A stretch of DNA of 64,000 bases from Caulobacter sp. BK020 (GCF_004342605.1 NZ_SLZL01000009.1:62001-126000); one strand, 5' to 3'; shown: positions 28,812 through 38,524, counted from the first letter of the stretch. Notes: generated by a model from the letters alone, not told the origin. A program made the numbers and translations.

Positions 28812-29507
28812 ATGGCTGAAGGCTCAACGCCCGTCCTGGCCCTTGAGGCCGTGACCCTCACCCTGCCCTCGGCGGCCGGACCCGTGAACATCCTGCGCGG
28901 CGTGGACCTGGCGGTCGCGCCCGGCGAGCGGCTGGCGGTGATCGGTCCGTCGGGCTCGGGCAAGTCGTCGCTGATCGCGGTCGGGGCCGGACTGGAGCAA
29001 CCGACCTCGGGAGCGGTGCGCCTGTTCGGCCAGGATCTGGCCAGACTCGACGAGGACGGCCGGGCGCGCCTGCGCCGGGGCCGCGCCGCCCTGGTTTTCC
29101 AGGCCTTCCACCTCCTGCCCGACATGACCGCCGAGGAGAACGTCGCCACCCCGCTGGAGATCGCCGGCGCCAGGGAGGCGCTGACCACCGCCCGCCAGTG
29201 GCTGGGACGCGTGGGACTGTCGGGCCGGCTGACCCACTATCCGCACCAGTTGTCCGGCGGCGAGCAGCAGCGCGTCGCCCTGGCCCGCGCCCTGGCCGCC
29301 CGCCCTGCCCTGCTGTTCGCCGACGAGCCGACCGGAAATCTGGACTCCCGGACGGCCGCCATCGTCGCCGACCTGATGTTCGACCTCGTCGCCGAGGCGG
29401 GCGCGGCCCTGGTCATGGTCACCCACGACCCGGTCCTGGCCGAGCGCGCGGACCGCCTCGTGCGCATGGCCGACGGCCAGATCGAAACCCGGACGATCGA
29501 AGCCTGA
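28812..29507 (+). CDS. ybbA: ABC transporter ATP-binding protein (YbbA/LolD-like)
   Basis: The 231-residue ATPase has Walker A GPSGSGKSS, the signature LSGGEQQRVALARAL, Walker B LLFADEPTGNLD and the H-loop VMVTHDP. It falls with the LolD/MacB-type ATPases that work with non-transporting or lipoprotein-handling permeases. The ATG at 28812 is preceded by AGGAAG; ATG 28788 is an alternative. Its TGA overlaps the permease ATG by one base. Synteny with tesA supports the YbbA assignment. Confidence 0.9.
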   Translation: MAEGSTPVLALEAVTLTLPSAAGPVNILRGVDLAVAPGERLAVIGPSGSGKSSLIAVGAGLEQPTSGAVRLFGQDLARLDEDGRARLRRGRAALVFQAFHLLPDMTAEENVATPLEIAGAREALTTARQWLGRVGLSGRLTHYPHQLSGGEQQRVALARALAARPALLFADEPTGNLDSRTAAIVADLMFDLVAEAGAALVMVTHDPVLAERADRLVRMADGQIETRTIEA

Positions 29508-32020
29508 TGGCCGCCCTCTCCTTCCGCCTGGCCGCCCGCGAGCTGCGCTCGGGGGTACGCGGCTTTCGCATCTTCCTGGCCTGCCTGGCCCTGGGCGTGG
29601 CCGCCATCGCCGCGGCCGGCTCGACCGCCGAGGCCTTCCGGCACGGCCTGTCGAGCCAGGCCCGCGAGATCCTGGGCGGCGACCTCTACGTCTCGGTCGA
29701 GAACCGCGACTTCACGCCCGCCGAGCGCGCCGCCTTCGATGGGCTGGGCACCACCACCTACACCGCCGCCGCGAGGGCGATGGCCGAGGCGCCCAACGGC
29801 GACCGGCGGCTGGTCAGCCTGCGCGGCGTCGACGGCCGTTTCCCCTTGGCCGGGACCGTCAAGCTCGATGGCGCTTCCAACCTGGGGGCCGCTCTGGCCG
29901 ACCGCGACGGCGCGCCTGGCGCGGCGGTCGAGCCGGCCCTGCTGGACCGCCTGCACCTGAAGCTGGGCGACCGCTTCACGGCCGGTCCGGTGACCTTGAG
30001 GGCCAGCGCCGTGCTGGTCAGCGAGCCCGACGGCCTGTCGCGCGGCTTCGCCCTGGGGCCGCGCGTGCTGGTGCGGCGCGAGGTGCTGGAGCGTTCGGGC
30101 CTGCTGGCGCCCGGCGGCCTGTCCGGTCGCGCGGTCCGCATCGCCTTGCCCGCCGGCCAGGATCCGCGCGCCGTGGGCAAGGCGATCCAGGCCCGGTTCC
30201 CCGAGGCGGGCTTCGAGGTCCGCGACCGCCTGGACGCCGCGCCCGGCGCGCGGATCCTGATCGACCAGCTGGAATATTTCCTCGGCTTCATCGGCCTGGC
30301 CTCGCTGGTGGCCGGCGGCCTGGGCGTGGCGGGCGCCGTCAGCGCCTACCTGGCGACCCGCGAACCGTCGATCGCCGTGCTCAAGGCCCTCGGCGCCGAC
30401 GGGGCCCTGATCCGCAACCTCTACCTGATCCAGATCGGCCTGCTGGCCGTGCTGGGCGTCGCCATCGGGCTGGCGATCGGGGCGGTGGCGCCGCTGATCC
30501 TCGGACAGCTGGCGGGCTCGTCCCTGCCGATCCCCGCCCTGTTCGCGGTCTATCCGCTGCCCCTGGCCAAGGCCGGGCTGTTCGGCCTGCTGGCCGCCGC
30601 CGCCTTTTCCCTGGTTCCTCTGGCCCGGGCCCGCCGCACCCCGCCCTCGGCCCTGTTCCGCCGCAGCCTGGGCGGCCGCCTTCCCCTGAGCCTGGAAACC
30701 CTGGGCGCGGTGCTGGCCGGCGCGGGACTGGCCGCCCTGGCCGTGGCCACCGCCCCCACGCCGATCGCGGCCGCGATCATGATCGCCGGGGTCGCCGTGG
30801 CGTTCGCGGTCCTCTGGGCCCTGGGCCGCGTCGCCGCCTGGGGCGCGGGCCGGGCGCGTCGCCTGGTCCACGGTCCCGGCCGGCTCGGCCTGGCCAACCT
30901 GGCCGGACCGCGCTCGGCCGCCCGCACCGCCAGTCCGGCCATCGGCCTGGGCGTCGCCCTGCTGGCCTGCGTGGTGCTGATCCAGTCGGCCCTGCTGACC
31001 CAGATCACCACCACCGCCCCGCGCACCGCCCCGGCCATGGTGTTCACCGAGATCCCCGGCGGCGAGGCCGCCGCCTTCGACGCCGAGGTCGCTCAAGTCA
31101 TGCCGCTGACGCCCGAGACCTATCTGCGCCTGCCGTTCGTCACGGGCCGGATCAGCGGCCTGAAGGGCCGGCCCGTGGAGAAGGACAAGATCAAGCCCGG
31201 CCAGCGCTGGGCCTTCGACAACGATATCGGCATGACCCTGCTGAGCGGCGCGCCGAAAGACGGCGAGACCGCCGCCGGCCGATGGTGGACGCCCGACTAC
31301 GCCGGCCCGCCGCTGCTGGCCCTGAACGCCGAACTGGCTCAGGGCGCGGGGCTGAAGGTCGGCGACACAGTCACCCTGACCGTCCTGGGCCGCGACATCG
31401 AGGCGCGCATCGCGGTGCTGCGCCGGATCGAGTTCGGCGGCTTCGGCCCCAACTTCAACGTCGTGCTGAACGCCCGGGCCCTGGAGGGCGCCGACCTGCG
31501 CAACGTCGCCATCGCCCGGCTGGGCAAGCCACAGGAAGCCGCCCTGACCCGCCGCCTGGGCGACAGCTTTCCCGGCGTCAACGTGATCAGCGTCCGCGAG
31601 CAGCTGGACGCCGCCGCCGCCCTGTTCGGCCGCCTGGCCCTGGCCGTGCGCGGCGCGGCGGCGGTGGCGGGCCTGGCCGGGCTGCTGGTGCTGGCCGGGG
31701 CCATCGCCGCCGGGGCCAGGGCCAGGGCGCGCGAGGCTGCGACCCTGAAGGTGCTGGGGGCGACGCGCGGCCAGATCCTGGCCGCCTACGCCATCGAATA
31801 CGGCGCCGTCGGGCTGATCGCCGGGGCGGCGGGCGTCGCCCTGGGCTTCGCCGCCGCCTGGCCGGTGGTGGTCAAGGTGTTCGAGGCCCGCTGGAGCGTC
31901 GACTGGGGCGGGGTCATGATCCTGCTGAGCGGCGCGGCGGGGCTTTCGATGGCGGGGGGCCTTTTGGCGGCGGCTTTGGCCCTGTCGCAGCGGCCGGCGC
32001 CGGTGCTGCGGGCGGATTGA
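29507..32020 (+). CDS. ybbP: FtsX-like ABC permease (YbbP-like)
   Basis: This 837-residue inner-membrane protein has two FtsX domains, one near residues 260-400 (FLGFIGLASLVAGGLGVAGA) and one at the C-terminus (ARAREAATLKVLGATRGQIL), with large periplasmic regions between. This is the YbbP layout. The YbbAP complex has no settled substrate; roles in membrane lipid or signal-peptide handling have been proposed. The start overlaps the ATPase stop (TGATG). The last 107 bases overlap the convergent M15 peptidase gene. Confidence 0.88.
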   Translation: MAALSFRLAARELRSGVRGFRIFLACLALGVAAIAAAGSTAEAFRHGLSSQAREILGGDLYVSVENRDFTPAERAAFDGLGTTTYTAAARAMAEAPNGDRRLVSLRGVDGRFPLAGTVKLDGASNLGAALADRDGAPGAAVEPALLDRLHLKLGDRFTAGPVTLRASAVLVSEPDGLSRGFALGPRVLVRREVLERSGLLAPGGLSGRAVRIALPAGQDPRAVGKAIQARFPEAGFEVRDRLDAAPGARILIDQLEYFLGFIGLASLVAGGLGVAGAVSAYLATREPSIAVLKALGADGALIRNLYLIQIGLLAVLGVAIGLAIGAVAPLILGQLAGSSLPIPALFAVYPLPLAKAGLFGLLAAAAFSLVPLARARRTPPSALFRRSLGGRLPLSLETLGAVLAGAGLAALAVATAPTPIAAAIMIAGVAVAFAVLWALGRVAAWGAGRARRLVHGPGRLGLANLAGPRSAARTASPAIGLGVALLACVVLIQSALLTQITTTAPRTAPAMVFTEIPGGEAAAFDAEVAQVMPLTPETYLRLPFVTGRISGLKGRPVEKDKIKPGQRWAFDNDIGMTLLSGAPKDGETAAGRWWTPDYAGPPLLALNAELAQGAGLKVGDTVTLTVLGRDIEARIAVLRRIEFGGFGPNFNVVLNARALEGADLRNVAIARLGKPQEAALTRRLGDSFPGVNVISVREQLDAAAALFGRLALAVRGAAAVAGLAGLLVLAGAIAAGARARAREAATLKVLGATRGQILAAYAIEYGAVGLIAGAAGVALGFAAAWPVVVKVFEARWSVDWGGVMILLSGAAGLSMAGGLLAAALALSQRPAPVLRAD

Positions 32021-33065
32021 GCAGCGGGTCGCCCGGACGGCCCGAACCCGCCAGCGGCAGGCTGGCGATCGGCACGCCCGGCAGCATCGGCTCGCCCGTC
32101 CACTCCCAGTGCCAGGGCTCAAACACGTAGTTGACGAAGCCGAACCGCCCTGCGTTGGCGACCAGCCAGCGATAGAGGTCCGAGCGACTCATCGCCAGCC
32201 GGTTGGGATCGGCGCTTGAGTCCGGTCCGAAGCCCGGCGCGGCGGCTATGAACAGGTCCATGGCCAGGCCCGTGCGGTGGGCCGAGCAGATGGTGCGGGA
32301 CACGCCCTGGCAGTTGTTGTCGCGGGCGCAACGGGCGGCGTCGGCGGCGGGGTCGCGGAAGCCGGAAAACAGGGTCAGGGCGCGCGGATCACGCACGACG
32401 CCGGCCGCCTTGGCCTCGACCACCATCCGGCGGTAGGCGTCCAGGGCTCCAGGCCGCAGCTGGATGGCCTTGCCGCCGTAGCTTTCCTCCGGCCTGGCCG
32501 TGGATAGAAGGGCGACGGAGGGCGCGCCGGGGCAGATCCCCTCGCCATTGACCTTCACGAACGGCCGCGCCCGGTGCCAGCGCGTCAGCATGACCTTGAA
32601 GGTCTCCGGATCGAAGGTCCCCGTCGACTTCAGGCCATGACCGCCCTGCCAGCGCGCCAGGGCGGCGGCGAAGCGCGGCGTGTCCGGAGCGCAGGCGGTC
32701 TGGATCTCGTGGGCGACGCGCGGCGCGTAGATCTCCCAACCGGTCTCGGCGCGGCCGAACGGCGCCCAGGCCAGGGTGGTCAGGGAGGCGGCGTTGACCG
32801 GGGCGGCGCTGACCGAGGCGCCGCCGGCGTTGCAGTCCTCCGGCGAGTCGCCGGGCGCCGCCCCAAGGGCCGGGCTGGCCGGCGGGTCGTTCGACGGCAG
32901 ATAGGTTGGGGGCTGATAGGCCAGCGGCTCGCGCGGGGCCGAGGCCGAGGGCGGCGGCGAGGCCGGCGCGGGTCTGTTGCTCGGCCACATCACCCACGCG
33001 ACGAACGCGGCGGTCAGCACCGCCAGTCCGCCCAGAACCCAGATCAGCCGCCGCAGGATCTTCAA
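31914..33065 (-). CDS. M15 (VanY-type) D-alanyl-D-alanine carboxypeptidase, membrane-anchored
   Basis: The product has one N-terminal membrane helix (about residues 5-25, [20 protein letters not shown]), a Pro-rich linker and a C-terminal M15B domain. The zinc ligands are visible in [10 protein letters not shown] (His, Asp) and EPWHWEW (His), so it is probably active on peptidoglycan stem peptides. The TTG at 33065 is preceded by AAGGAG at six bases and is the best start. The C-terminus ends in about 45 Pro/Ala/Lys-rich residues. The last 107 bases lie antisense to ybbP, so that tail may be a late addition. Confidence 0.85.
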   Translation of the reverse strand: MKILRRLIWVLGGLAVLTAAFVAWVMWPSNRPAPASPPPSASAPREPLAYQPPTYLPSNDPPASPALGAAPGDSPEDCNAGGASVSAAPVNAASLTTLAWAPFGRAETGWEIYAPRVAHEIQTACAPDTPRFAAALARWQGGHGLKSTGTFDPETFKVMLTRWHRARPFVKVNGEGICPGAPSVALLSTARPEESYGGKAIQLRPGALDAYRRMVVEAKAAGVVRDPRALTLFSGFRDPAADAARCARDNNCQGVSRTICSAHRTGLAMDLFIAAAPGFGPDSSADPNRLAMSRSDLYRWLVANAGRFGFVNYVFEPWHWEWTGEPMLPGVPIASLPLAGSGRPGDPLLNPPAAPAPAAATGPKPPPKGPPPSKAPPRRSAGS

Positions 33066-33158
33066 GCAGGTCTCCTTGGCCACGGGAGCCGGTGGTGGAA
33101 CTTCGCCATGGCTCAAGGCTTGAGAGGGGCAAGGCGTTCCCGCCCCGGAGTTGTTTGC

Positions 33159-34241
33159 ATGCCCTCGACCCTGCGTCCCGTCGTACTGCTGCTCGGCTGC
33201 CTGGCGGCCACGGCCGCCTGTTCGGACCCCGCCCCGAAGTCGGACAAGCCGGCCGCGTCGAAACCCGCCGCGCCGCCCGCCAAGCCCCAGACACCGGTGG
33301 TCACCGCCCCGGCCGCGCCCTCGCCCCTGGCCCAGGCCGTGAACGCGGCCGCCTTCGATCCCGCCGCCCTGACGCCGCAGGCCAAGCAGGCCTATCTGGT
33401 CCGCGCCCAGGTGCTGCTGGACCGCGCCCATTTCTCGCCCGGGGTGATCGACGGCCGGGAAGGCTCGAACCTGACCCTGGCGCTCAGCGCCTTCCAGGAG
33501 GCCCGTCGCCTGACCGCCGACGGCCAGCTGAACCCCGCGACCTGGGACGCCCTGGTCGCCGACGCCGGTCCCGCCCTGACTGACTACGTGATCACGCCGC
33601 AGGACGTCGCCGGCCCCTTCACGCCGGACATTCCCAAGGACGACTACGAGGCCATGGCCAGGTTGCCGGCCCTCGGCTACGGCTCGCCGCTGGAGGCCCT
33701 GGCCGAGAAGTTCCACATGGACGAGCCGCTGCTGCAGGCGCTCAACCCCGGAGTCGACTTTTCCAGGGCCGGGACCACGATCATCGTCGCCGCCCTGGGG
33801 CCCGACGGCCTTCCCGGCAAGGTGACCCGGATCGAGATCGACAACGCCAAGGGCGTGCTCAAGGCCTATGCCGACGACGACAGCCTGCTGGCGGTCTATC
33901 CCGCCACGGTGGGCAGCACCGAGCGTCCGGCCCCGGTCGGCGAATGGGCGGTCAACACCGTGGCCCCGCGCCCGACCTACACCTACGACCCCTCGCGCCT
34001 GACCTTCGGCAAGCCCAAGGCCAAGCTGACCATCAAGCCCGGGCCCAACAATCCGGTGGGCTCCACCTGGATCGACCTGACCAAGGACACCTACGGCATC
34101 CATGGCACGCCCGATCCCAAGCTGGTCAACAAGCGGGCCTCGCACGGCTGCGTGCGGCTGACCAACTGGGACGCGGCGGAGCTGGGCGCGGCGGTGCAGA
34201 AGGGCGCCAAAGTCGTGTTCCAGGGCAAGCCGGTGCGTTAG
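33159..34241 (+). CDS. L,D-transpeptidase (YkuD) lipoprotein-like
   Basis: The 360-residue product has a signal region ending near Cys21 (AATAACSD, an imperfect lipobox), a Pro/Ala linker, a peptidoglycan-binding domain ([20 protein letters not shown]), a LysM-like stretch (about residues 165-215) and a YkuD domain. The catalytic motif is HGTPDP followed by SHGCVRL with Cys331. Such enzymes make 3-3 cross-links or attach proteins to peptidoglycan. It is divergent from the M15 carboxypeptidase, which could make the tetrapeptides that L,D-transpeptidases use. GGAG lies eight bases upstream of the ATG. Confidence 0.92.
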   Translation: MPSTLRPVVLLLGCLAATAACSDPAPKSDKPAASKPAAPPAKPQTPVVTAPAAPSPLAQAVNAAAFDPAALTPQAKQAYLVRAQVLLDRAHFSPGVIDGREGSNLTLALSAFQEARRLTADGQLNPATWDALVADAGPALTDYVITPQDVAGPFTPDIPKDDYEAMARLPALGYGSPLEALAEKFHMDEPLLQALNPGVDFSRAGTTIIVAALGPDGLPGKVTRIEIDNAKGVLKAYADDDSLLAVYPATVGSTERPAPVGEWAVNTVAPRPTYTYDPSRLTFGKPKAKLTIKPGPNNPVGSTWIDLTKDTYGIHGTPDPKLVNKRASHGCVRLTNWDAAELGAAVQKGAKVVFQGKPVR

Positions 34242-34245
34242 CCCT

Positions 34246-34272
34246 GGGGACACGCCCTTGCGGCGTGTCCCC
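34246..34272. terminator. Perfect hairpin between convergent genes
   Basis: GGGGACACGCC and GGCGTGTCCCC form a perfect 11-base stem with a five-base loop, between the stops of the L,D-transpeptidase and the receptor gene. No T-run is present; it may serve both genes as a shared 3' end. Confidence 0.65.
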
Positions 34273-34277
34273 CGGCG

Positions 34278-36275
34278 CTAGATCGCCAGCCTCAGCCCCA
34301 CCCGCACTATCCTCGGCGCCGCATATCCCGCCACGCCATCCGCCGTGCGCGAGGTTTGGATATTGGCGTCCAGCAGGTTGTCGCCGGCCAGGTACAGCGT
34401 CACCAGTGGCTTCACACGCCAGTCCAGCCGGGCGTCCAGCCGCCAGGCCGGATCGAGCACGCGGCTGTTGAGGTCGTCGTCGAACCGCTTGCCCTCCCAG
34501 GTCAGGTCGGCGGCCAGGGCCAGGGTCTCGGTCAGCTCGGCCGACAAACCCGCCGTGGCGCTCCAAACCGGGGCCTGGGCCGGGCGTTTGCCGGTCAGTT
34601 GCGGCGCAGTCGACCCGCCGTCGAGCCGGGCGTCGGTGACCGACAGGGCTGAGCTCAAGGTCACGACGCCGACCTTGCGCTCGGCCCGCCCCTCGAGCCC
34701 GATCGCGTCGATCGTCCCCGCGTTCTGGCGCTGACGCAGCACGCCGCCGGCCGGGACGAAGCCGCCGATCGGGAAGGTCCCCGGCCCGGCGCCGAGGGTG
34801 ACATTGACGATCGGGTCTTCGATCCGGTTCCAGAACGCCGTGGCCTGGACCAGGCCCTTGTCGCCCTTGTGCGAAACGCCGGCCTCCAGCCCCTGCAGCC
34901 GCTCGGGCTTCAGCCCCGCATTGGCCTCGGTGACGTCGTTGCCCACCCGGAACGGTCGGTAGAGCTCGTTGAGGCTGGCGGGCCGGAAGCCGATATAGCC
35001 GGCCAGGCGCGCCGTCGTCCCGCCGCCCAGGTCGCGGGTCAGGCCCAGGCGCCCGCTGGCCACCTCGCCGTCGCGGTCGGCGGGACGCTGGTCCAGCAGC
35101 ACGGCCCCGGTCAGGGCGTTGCGCTCGGTCCGGAAGCCGTCGGTGGTCGCCCAGTGGTCAAGACGCAGGCCGCCGGCCACCAGCCACGGGCCGGTCGACC
35201 ACGACCCGTCGGCATAGGCTCCGACCACCCAAGTCTTGCCGCCGGCGACGCGGTTGCGCGTGTAGGTCCGGCCCGAATAGCCGTAGCGCTCGCGTTCCTC
35301 GCCGTCGTTCAGCCGAGCGTCGGCGCCCAGCTCCCACTCCAGCCCGCCGACCTTGCGGCGCAGGGCGCCGTTCAGGCCCCAGCCGGTGGCCGGCGTCTTG
35401 TCCTGGCTGTTGGCCGGGGTGGTGGCCGAGCGGTCGGCGGCCACGGCGACCGAGCTGTTGAACAGGTCGCTGGTGCGCCGCCAGGCCTGCAGCTTCCAAC
35501 CCAGCGCCGCGCCGCGCGGGGTGCGCACCAGGGTGGCGCTGAACACGTTGCCCGAGGCGTTGGCGCGGGCGCCGGCCAGCCCCGCCCCGCGGTCCTCCTC
35601 GAAGAAGCCGCCGCGCAGCGACAGCAGGCCCAGGCCCGTGGCCATGTCAATCCGGCCCGAGATGCTCTTGGCCTCGAGATCCGTCTTGGTGTCGGCCGCG
35701 CCCCGGGCGTCGCCGCGCACCGGCACGTAGCCGTTGGACTTGTCGTAGAAGGCCGCGCCGGTGAACTCGAACCGTCCGAAGGTCGAGGTGGCCGCGGCGG
35801 AGGCGCGCTGGGAGCCCAGCTCGCCGACCGAGACGTCGCCAGCGATGCCGGCGTCGCGCTCCTTGAGCCCGATGACGCCCGTCAGGGCCCCGGCGCCATA
35901 GGGTCCCGCCCCCGCGCCGCGCACGATGTCGATCCCCGACAGGGAGTCCGGGGCCAGCTGGGACCAGATCACCCAGCCGCCGAACGGGTCATTCAGCGGC
36001 ACGCCGTCCAGGATGACCAGGGTCCGCCCGGCGCCGGACGGCGCGATGGCCCTCAGGCTGATCCCCTGGGTGGTCGGATTGGCCGACAGGCTGGAGGTGC
36101 GGCGAAACAGCGACACGCCCGGCGTCTGGTCCACCGCCTCGTCCACCCGCTGGGTCCTGGCCAAGTCGCCCTCGCCCAGATGGACGACGGAGAACGCCGC
36201 CTCGGCCGCAGCCGGCGGCAGGCGGGCGGCGGTGACGATCACCTGCTCAATGGGAGGCGGCGTGTCGAAGGGCAT
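34278..36275 (-). CDS. TonB-dependent receptor, BtuB-like size
   Basis: The 665-residue product has a TonB-box-like start (IEQVIVTAARLP), a plug domain (TPGVSLFRRTSS, SANPTTQGISLRAIAPSG, LVILDGVPLNDPFGG, IDIVRGAGAGPYGAGA) and a barrel ending RIVRVGLRLAI. Size and plug resemble vitamin B12 or siderophore receptors, but the substrate is not certain. Oddly, no signal peptide precedes the TonB box. In the same frame a TGA lies 15 codons upstream with no usable start between, so either the start region is damaged or export uses an unusual N-terminus. Confidence 0.85.
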   Translation of the reverse strand: MPFDTPPPIEQVIVTAARLPPAAAEAAFSVVHLGEGDLARTQRVDEAVDQTPGVSLFRRTSSLSANPTTQGISLRAIAPSGAGRTLVILDGVPLNDPFGGWVIWSQLAPDSLSGIDIVRGAGAGPYGAGALTGVIGLKERDAGIAGDVSVGELGSQRASAAATSTFGRFEFTGAAFYDKSNGYVPVRGDARGAADTKTDLEAKSISGRIDMATGLGLLSLRGGFFEEDRGAGLAGARANASGNVFSATLVRTPRGAALGWKLQAWRRTSDLFNSSVAVAADRSATTPANSQDKTPATGWGLNGALRRKVGGLEWELGADARLNDGEERERYGYSGRTYTRNRVAGGKTWVVGAYADGSWSTGPWLVAGGLRLDHWATTDGFRTERNALTGAVLLDQRPADRDGEVASGRLGLTRDLGGGTTARLAGYIGFRPASLNELYRPFRVGNDVTEANAGLKPERLQGLEAGVSHKGDKGLVQATAFWNRIEDPIVNVTLGAGPGTFPIGGFVPAGGVLRQRQNAGTIDAIGLEGRAERKVGVVTLSSALSVTDARLDGGSTAPQLTGKRPAQAPVWSATAGLSAELTETLALAADLTWEGKRFDDDLNSRVLDPAWRLDARLDWRVKPLVTLYLAGDNLLDANIQTSRTADGVAGYAAPRIVRVGLRLAI

Positions 36276-36512
36276 GGACAGTCTCGTGCAGGACGCGTTG
36301 GCACGACCTACACCGCTTCACGCGGCGGAAGAACGGCGCCGGACGCCCGTGCTTCTCCTTTCGTACGGCCCTACATCCGGAACGTTCAAACCTTCCCATG
36401 TCGGCCCACGGCGGTTGGGGAGGCTTGGAGCGGCCCTGAACCCGCTCCGCTCTCCCGGTCGCACGTCCGTCGGTGACACAACCTCCTACTGCCGAGCAAG
36501 GCTCCGAAAACG
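36276..36512 (-). other. Structured leader region upstream of the receptor
   Basis: The 237 bases upstream of the receptor contain several potential hairpins on the minus strand, including GGAGCGG/CCGCTCC and GGAA/TTCC around GTTTGAACG, and stretches such as GGGAAGG. This loosely recalls a cobalamin riboswitch, which would fit a B12 receptor, but the strongest conserved blocks (AAAGGGAA, GCCACTG, CCAGGAGACC) are not clearly present. I report it only as a structured leader. Confidence 0.3.
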
Positions 36513-37418
36513 CTAGCAGCTTCCCGGATTATCCCGCTTCAGCACGCAGATCATCTTGGCGCCGCGCGGCGCGCCGTAGACGGCGATCAGGCGGCTCTCG
36601 AAATAGGTCCACTTGGCCCGGGTGTCCTGGGCGGCGACGTCCATGGCGCGGTTGTAGGCCGGCAGGCCGCGCGCCGTGCCGGTCGTGTCCTTGTTGAGCA
36701 CCGCGTGCCTGATCCGTCCATCGCAGTGCCGCGACTCGGGGAATCCTTCGTAGCAGCCGCTGATCAGACCTGCGGGAAACGCGCTACCGGCCGGCGACAA
36801 CCATGGCGCCGGCGCGGTGTGGTTCAAGCCCTGGGGATCGGTGATCGACGGCGTGGCTCGCGGCGTGTCGATCCAGTTGCTGTGCGAGTAGAAGTCTTGG
36901 GAGGCGTGGAAGGCCATGCCCATGTCCTCGAACACGTTGCACTTGGCCCGGCCCTTGACGCCATTGAACGAGCAACCGCCGAAGATGCTGGTGCTGTCCA
37001 GTTGCAGGTTCGGCTTCACCAGACCTGCGGCGTCGGTCACCGCCGCGTTGATGCTGTTGTAGATGTAGGTGCGGCACGACGTCAGGATGCTCTGGGCCGT
37101 GGCGGCGCTCTGCGGATAGGCGCCCGGCGTGAAGAAGTCGCCGCCGTCGCAATGGGCGGGCTTGCTGCTCATCAGGCCGCGCGTCGGGTTGTCCGGCGCG
37201 CCGACCGCGCCCCAGGTTCCGTTCCTGCCAGCCAGTTGGTCCAGGGAGTCCGAGCCGAAACCGAACGTGGCCAAGCCGCTGCGCGTGATGCGCTCGTGCT
37301 CGGCGTTCTGGCCGAATCCACGGATCGTGCCGAAGGCCTGGGCCTTGGGGGTGAGCGCCTGCGGCGTGAGCAAGATCGAGGCGGCGACGGCCGCCATGGC
37401 CACGGAACACTTACGCAT
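36513..37418 (-). CDS. Secreted Het-C/CinY-like protein
   Basis: The 301-residue product has a signal peptide (MRKCSVAMAAVAASILL, cleavage near KAQA) and the motif GMAFHASQDFYSHSNWID. That His/Asp-rich helix is shared by Het-C-related, CinY and zinc phospholipase C-like proteins. NAEHERITRSGL near the N-terminus supplies another His typical of that fold. Six or more cysteines suggest disulfides outside the cytoplasm. A metal-dependent hydrolase or lipid-binding role is possible but not shown. AGGGGG precedes the ATG at 37418. It ends 92 bases before the dipeptide epimerase stop on the same strand. Confidence 0.6.
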   Translation of the reverse strand: MRKCSVAMAAVAASILLTPQALTPKAQAFGTIRGFGQNAEHERITRSGLATFGFGSDSLDQLAGRNGTWGAVGAPDNPTRGLMSSKPAHCDGGDFFTPGAYPQSAATAQSILTSCRTYIYNSINAAVTDAAGLVKPNLQLDSTSIFGGCSFNGVKGRAKCNVFEDMGMAFHASQDFYSHSNWIDTPRATPSITDPQGLNHTAPAPWLSPAGSAFPAGLISGCYEGFPESRHCDGRIRHAVLNKDTTGTARGLPAYNRAMDVAAQDTRAKWTYFESRLIAVYGAPRGAKMICVLKRDNPGSC

Positions 37419-37510
37419 GACGATAACCCCCTGACTATTCAATCAAGAGTTACATCCATGCGTGCAAAAGTACAGCCCAGGTTCGGCGTTTCGCACACGC
37501 CGTCCGGCGT

Positions 37511-38524
37511 TCAGAGCCACAGGCCCGTCGACGTCACCCCATCGCCCCAGAACCCCTCGGCGGGCCGCGTCATCCGCCCGTCCGCCACCCGGCAGCCGCC
37601 TGGGTGGTCCTGCGCCAGCCACCACGGCCCGTCCAGATCGGCGAAAGCGCACGAGCCGGCCAGATGCAAGGCGGGCGCGATGGCAAGGGACGAAGCCACC
37701 ATGCAGCCGACCATCAGCGTGAAGCCGTGGTTGCGAGCCTCCTCCAGCATCAGCAGGGCTTCGGACAGTCCGCCAGCCTTGTCGAGCTTGAGATTGACAG
37801 CGCGATAGCGGCCCTTCAGCCCCGGCAAGTCCTCGGCCACGTGCACCGACTCGTCGGCGCAGATCGGGTAAGGCGGGTCGTAGCCCTCCAGCGCCTGGTC
37901 CTGGCCGGCCGGCAGGGGCTGCTCGACCAAGGCGATGTTGAGGTCCGACAGCACCGGCCTGAGGCCGTCGAGCGTTGCGAAGTCCCAGCCCTCGTTGGGA
38001 TCGACGATCAGCCGGGCGTCCGGCGCGGCCCGGGCCACGGCCAGCAGGCGGGCGGCGGGATCGTCGGCCGACAGCTTGACCTTGATCAGCGGGGCCGAGG
38101 CCACGGCCCGGGCGGCCGCGCCCATCGCTTCGACGCTGTCCAGGCTGACCGTGACCGCGGTGACCAGGCTGTCGGGAACGCGCAGGGCGGTCAGGGCCTC
38201 GACGCTGAGCCCCTCCCGCTTGGCCCGCAGGTCCCAGAGGGCGCAGTCCAAGGCGTTGCGCGCCGCGCCGGCCGTCAGCGGGACCAGGGCGTCGTGCGGC
38301 CGCGCGCCCTCGCGCAAGGCCTGGGCGGCCGGCTGGAGCTGGGCGACCACGCTGTCCACCGTCTCGCCATAGCGGGCGTAGGGCACGCTCTCGCCCCGTC
38401 CAATCCACTCGCCCTCGACCACCTCGACCACCACCACCTCGGCGGCGGTCTTGACCCCGCGCGAGATGCGGAACGGAGCCTTCAAGCGGTGGCTGACATG
38501 GGCGATCGAGACGGTGCGCTGCAT
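37511..38524 (-). CDS. Dipeptide epimerase (L-Ala-D/L-Glu epimerase type, enolase superfamily)
   Basis: The 337-residue product is an enolase-superfamily enzyme of the dipeptide epimerase branch. It has a KxK acid/base motif (LIKVKLSADD), metal ligands in IVDPNEGWD, VEQPLP and CADES, and the second catalytic lysine in VNLKLDKAGG. The DLDGPWWLA stretch near the C-terminus is the DxD region that binds the dipeptide amino group. The usual substrate is L-Ala-D-Glu from murein recycling. I chose the ATG at 38524 (AGGGAC upstream); the frame is open further up but enters a repeat. Confidence 0.88.
   Translation of the reverse strand: MQRTVSIAHVSHRLKAPFRISRGVKTAAEVVVVEVVEGEWIGRGESVPYARYGETVDSVVAQLQPAAQALREGARPHDALVPLTAGAARNALDCALWDLRAKREGLSVEALTALRVPDSLVTAVTVSLDSVEAMGAAARAVASAPLIKVKLSADDPAARLLAVARAAPDARLIVDPNEGWDFATLDGLRPVLSDLNIALVEQPLPAGQDQALEGYDPPYPICADESVHVAEDLPGLKGRYRAVNLKLDKAGGLSEALLMLEEARNHGFTLMVGCMVASSLAIAPALHLAGSCAFADLDGPWWLAQDHPGGCRVADGRMTRPAEGFWGDGVTSTGLWL

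Noticed and set aside
36276-36512. Cobalamin riboswitch upstream of the second TonB receptor
   Set aside because: The most conserved blocks of the element are not clearly present, so I list it only as a structured leader for checking.
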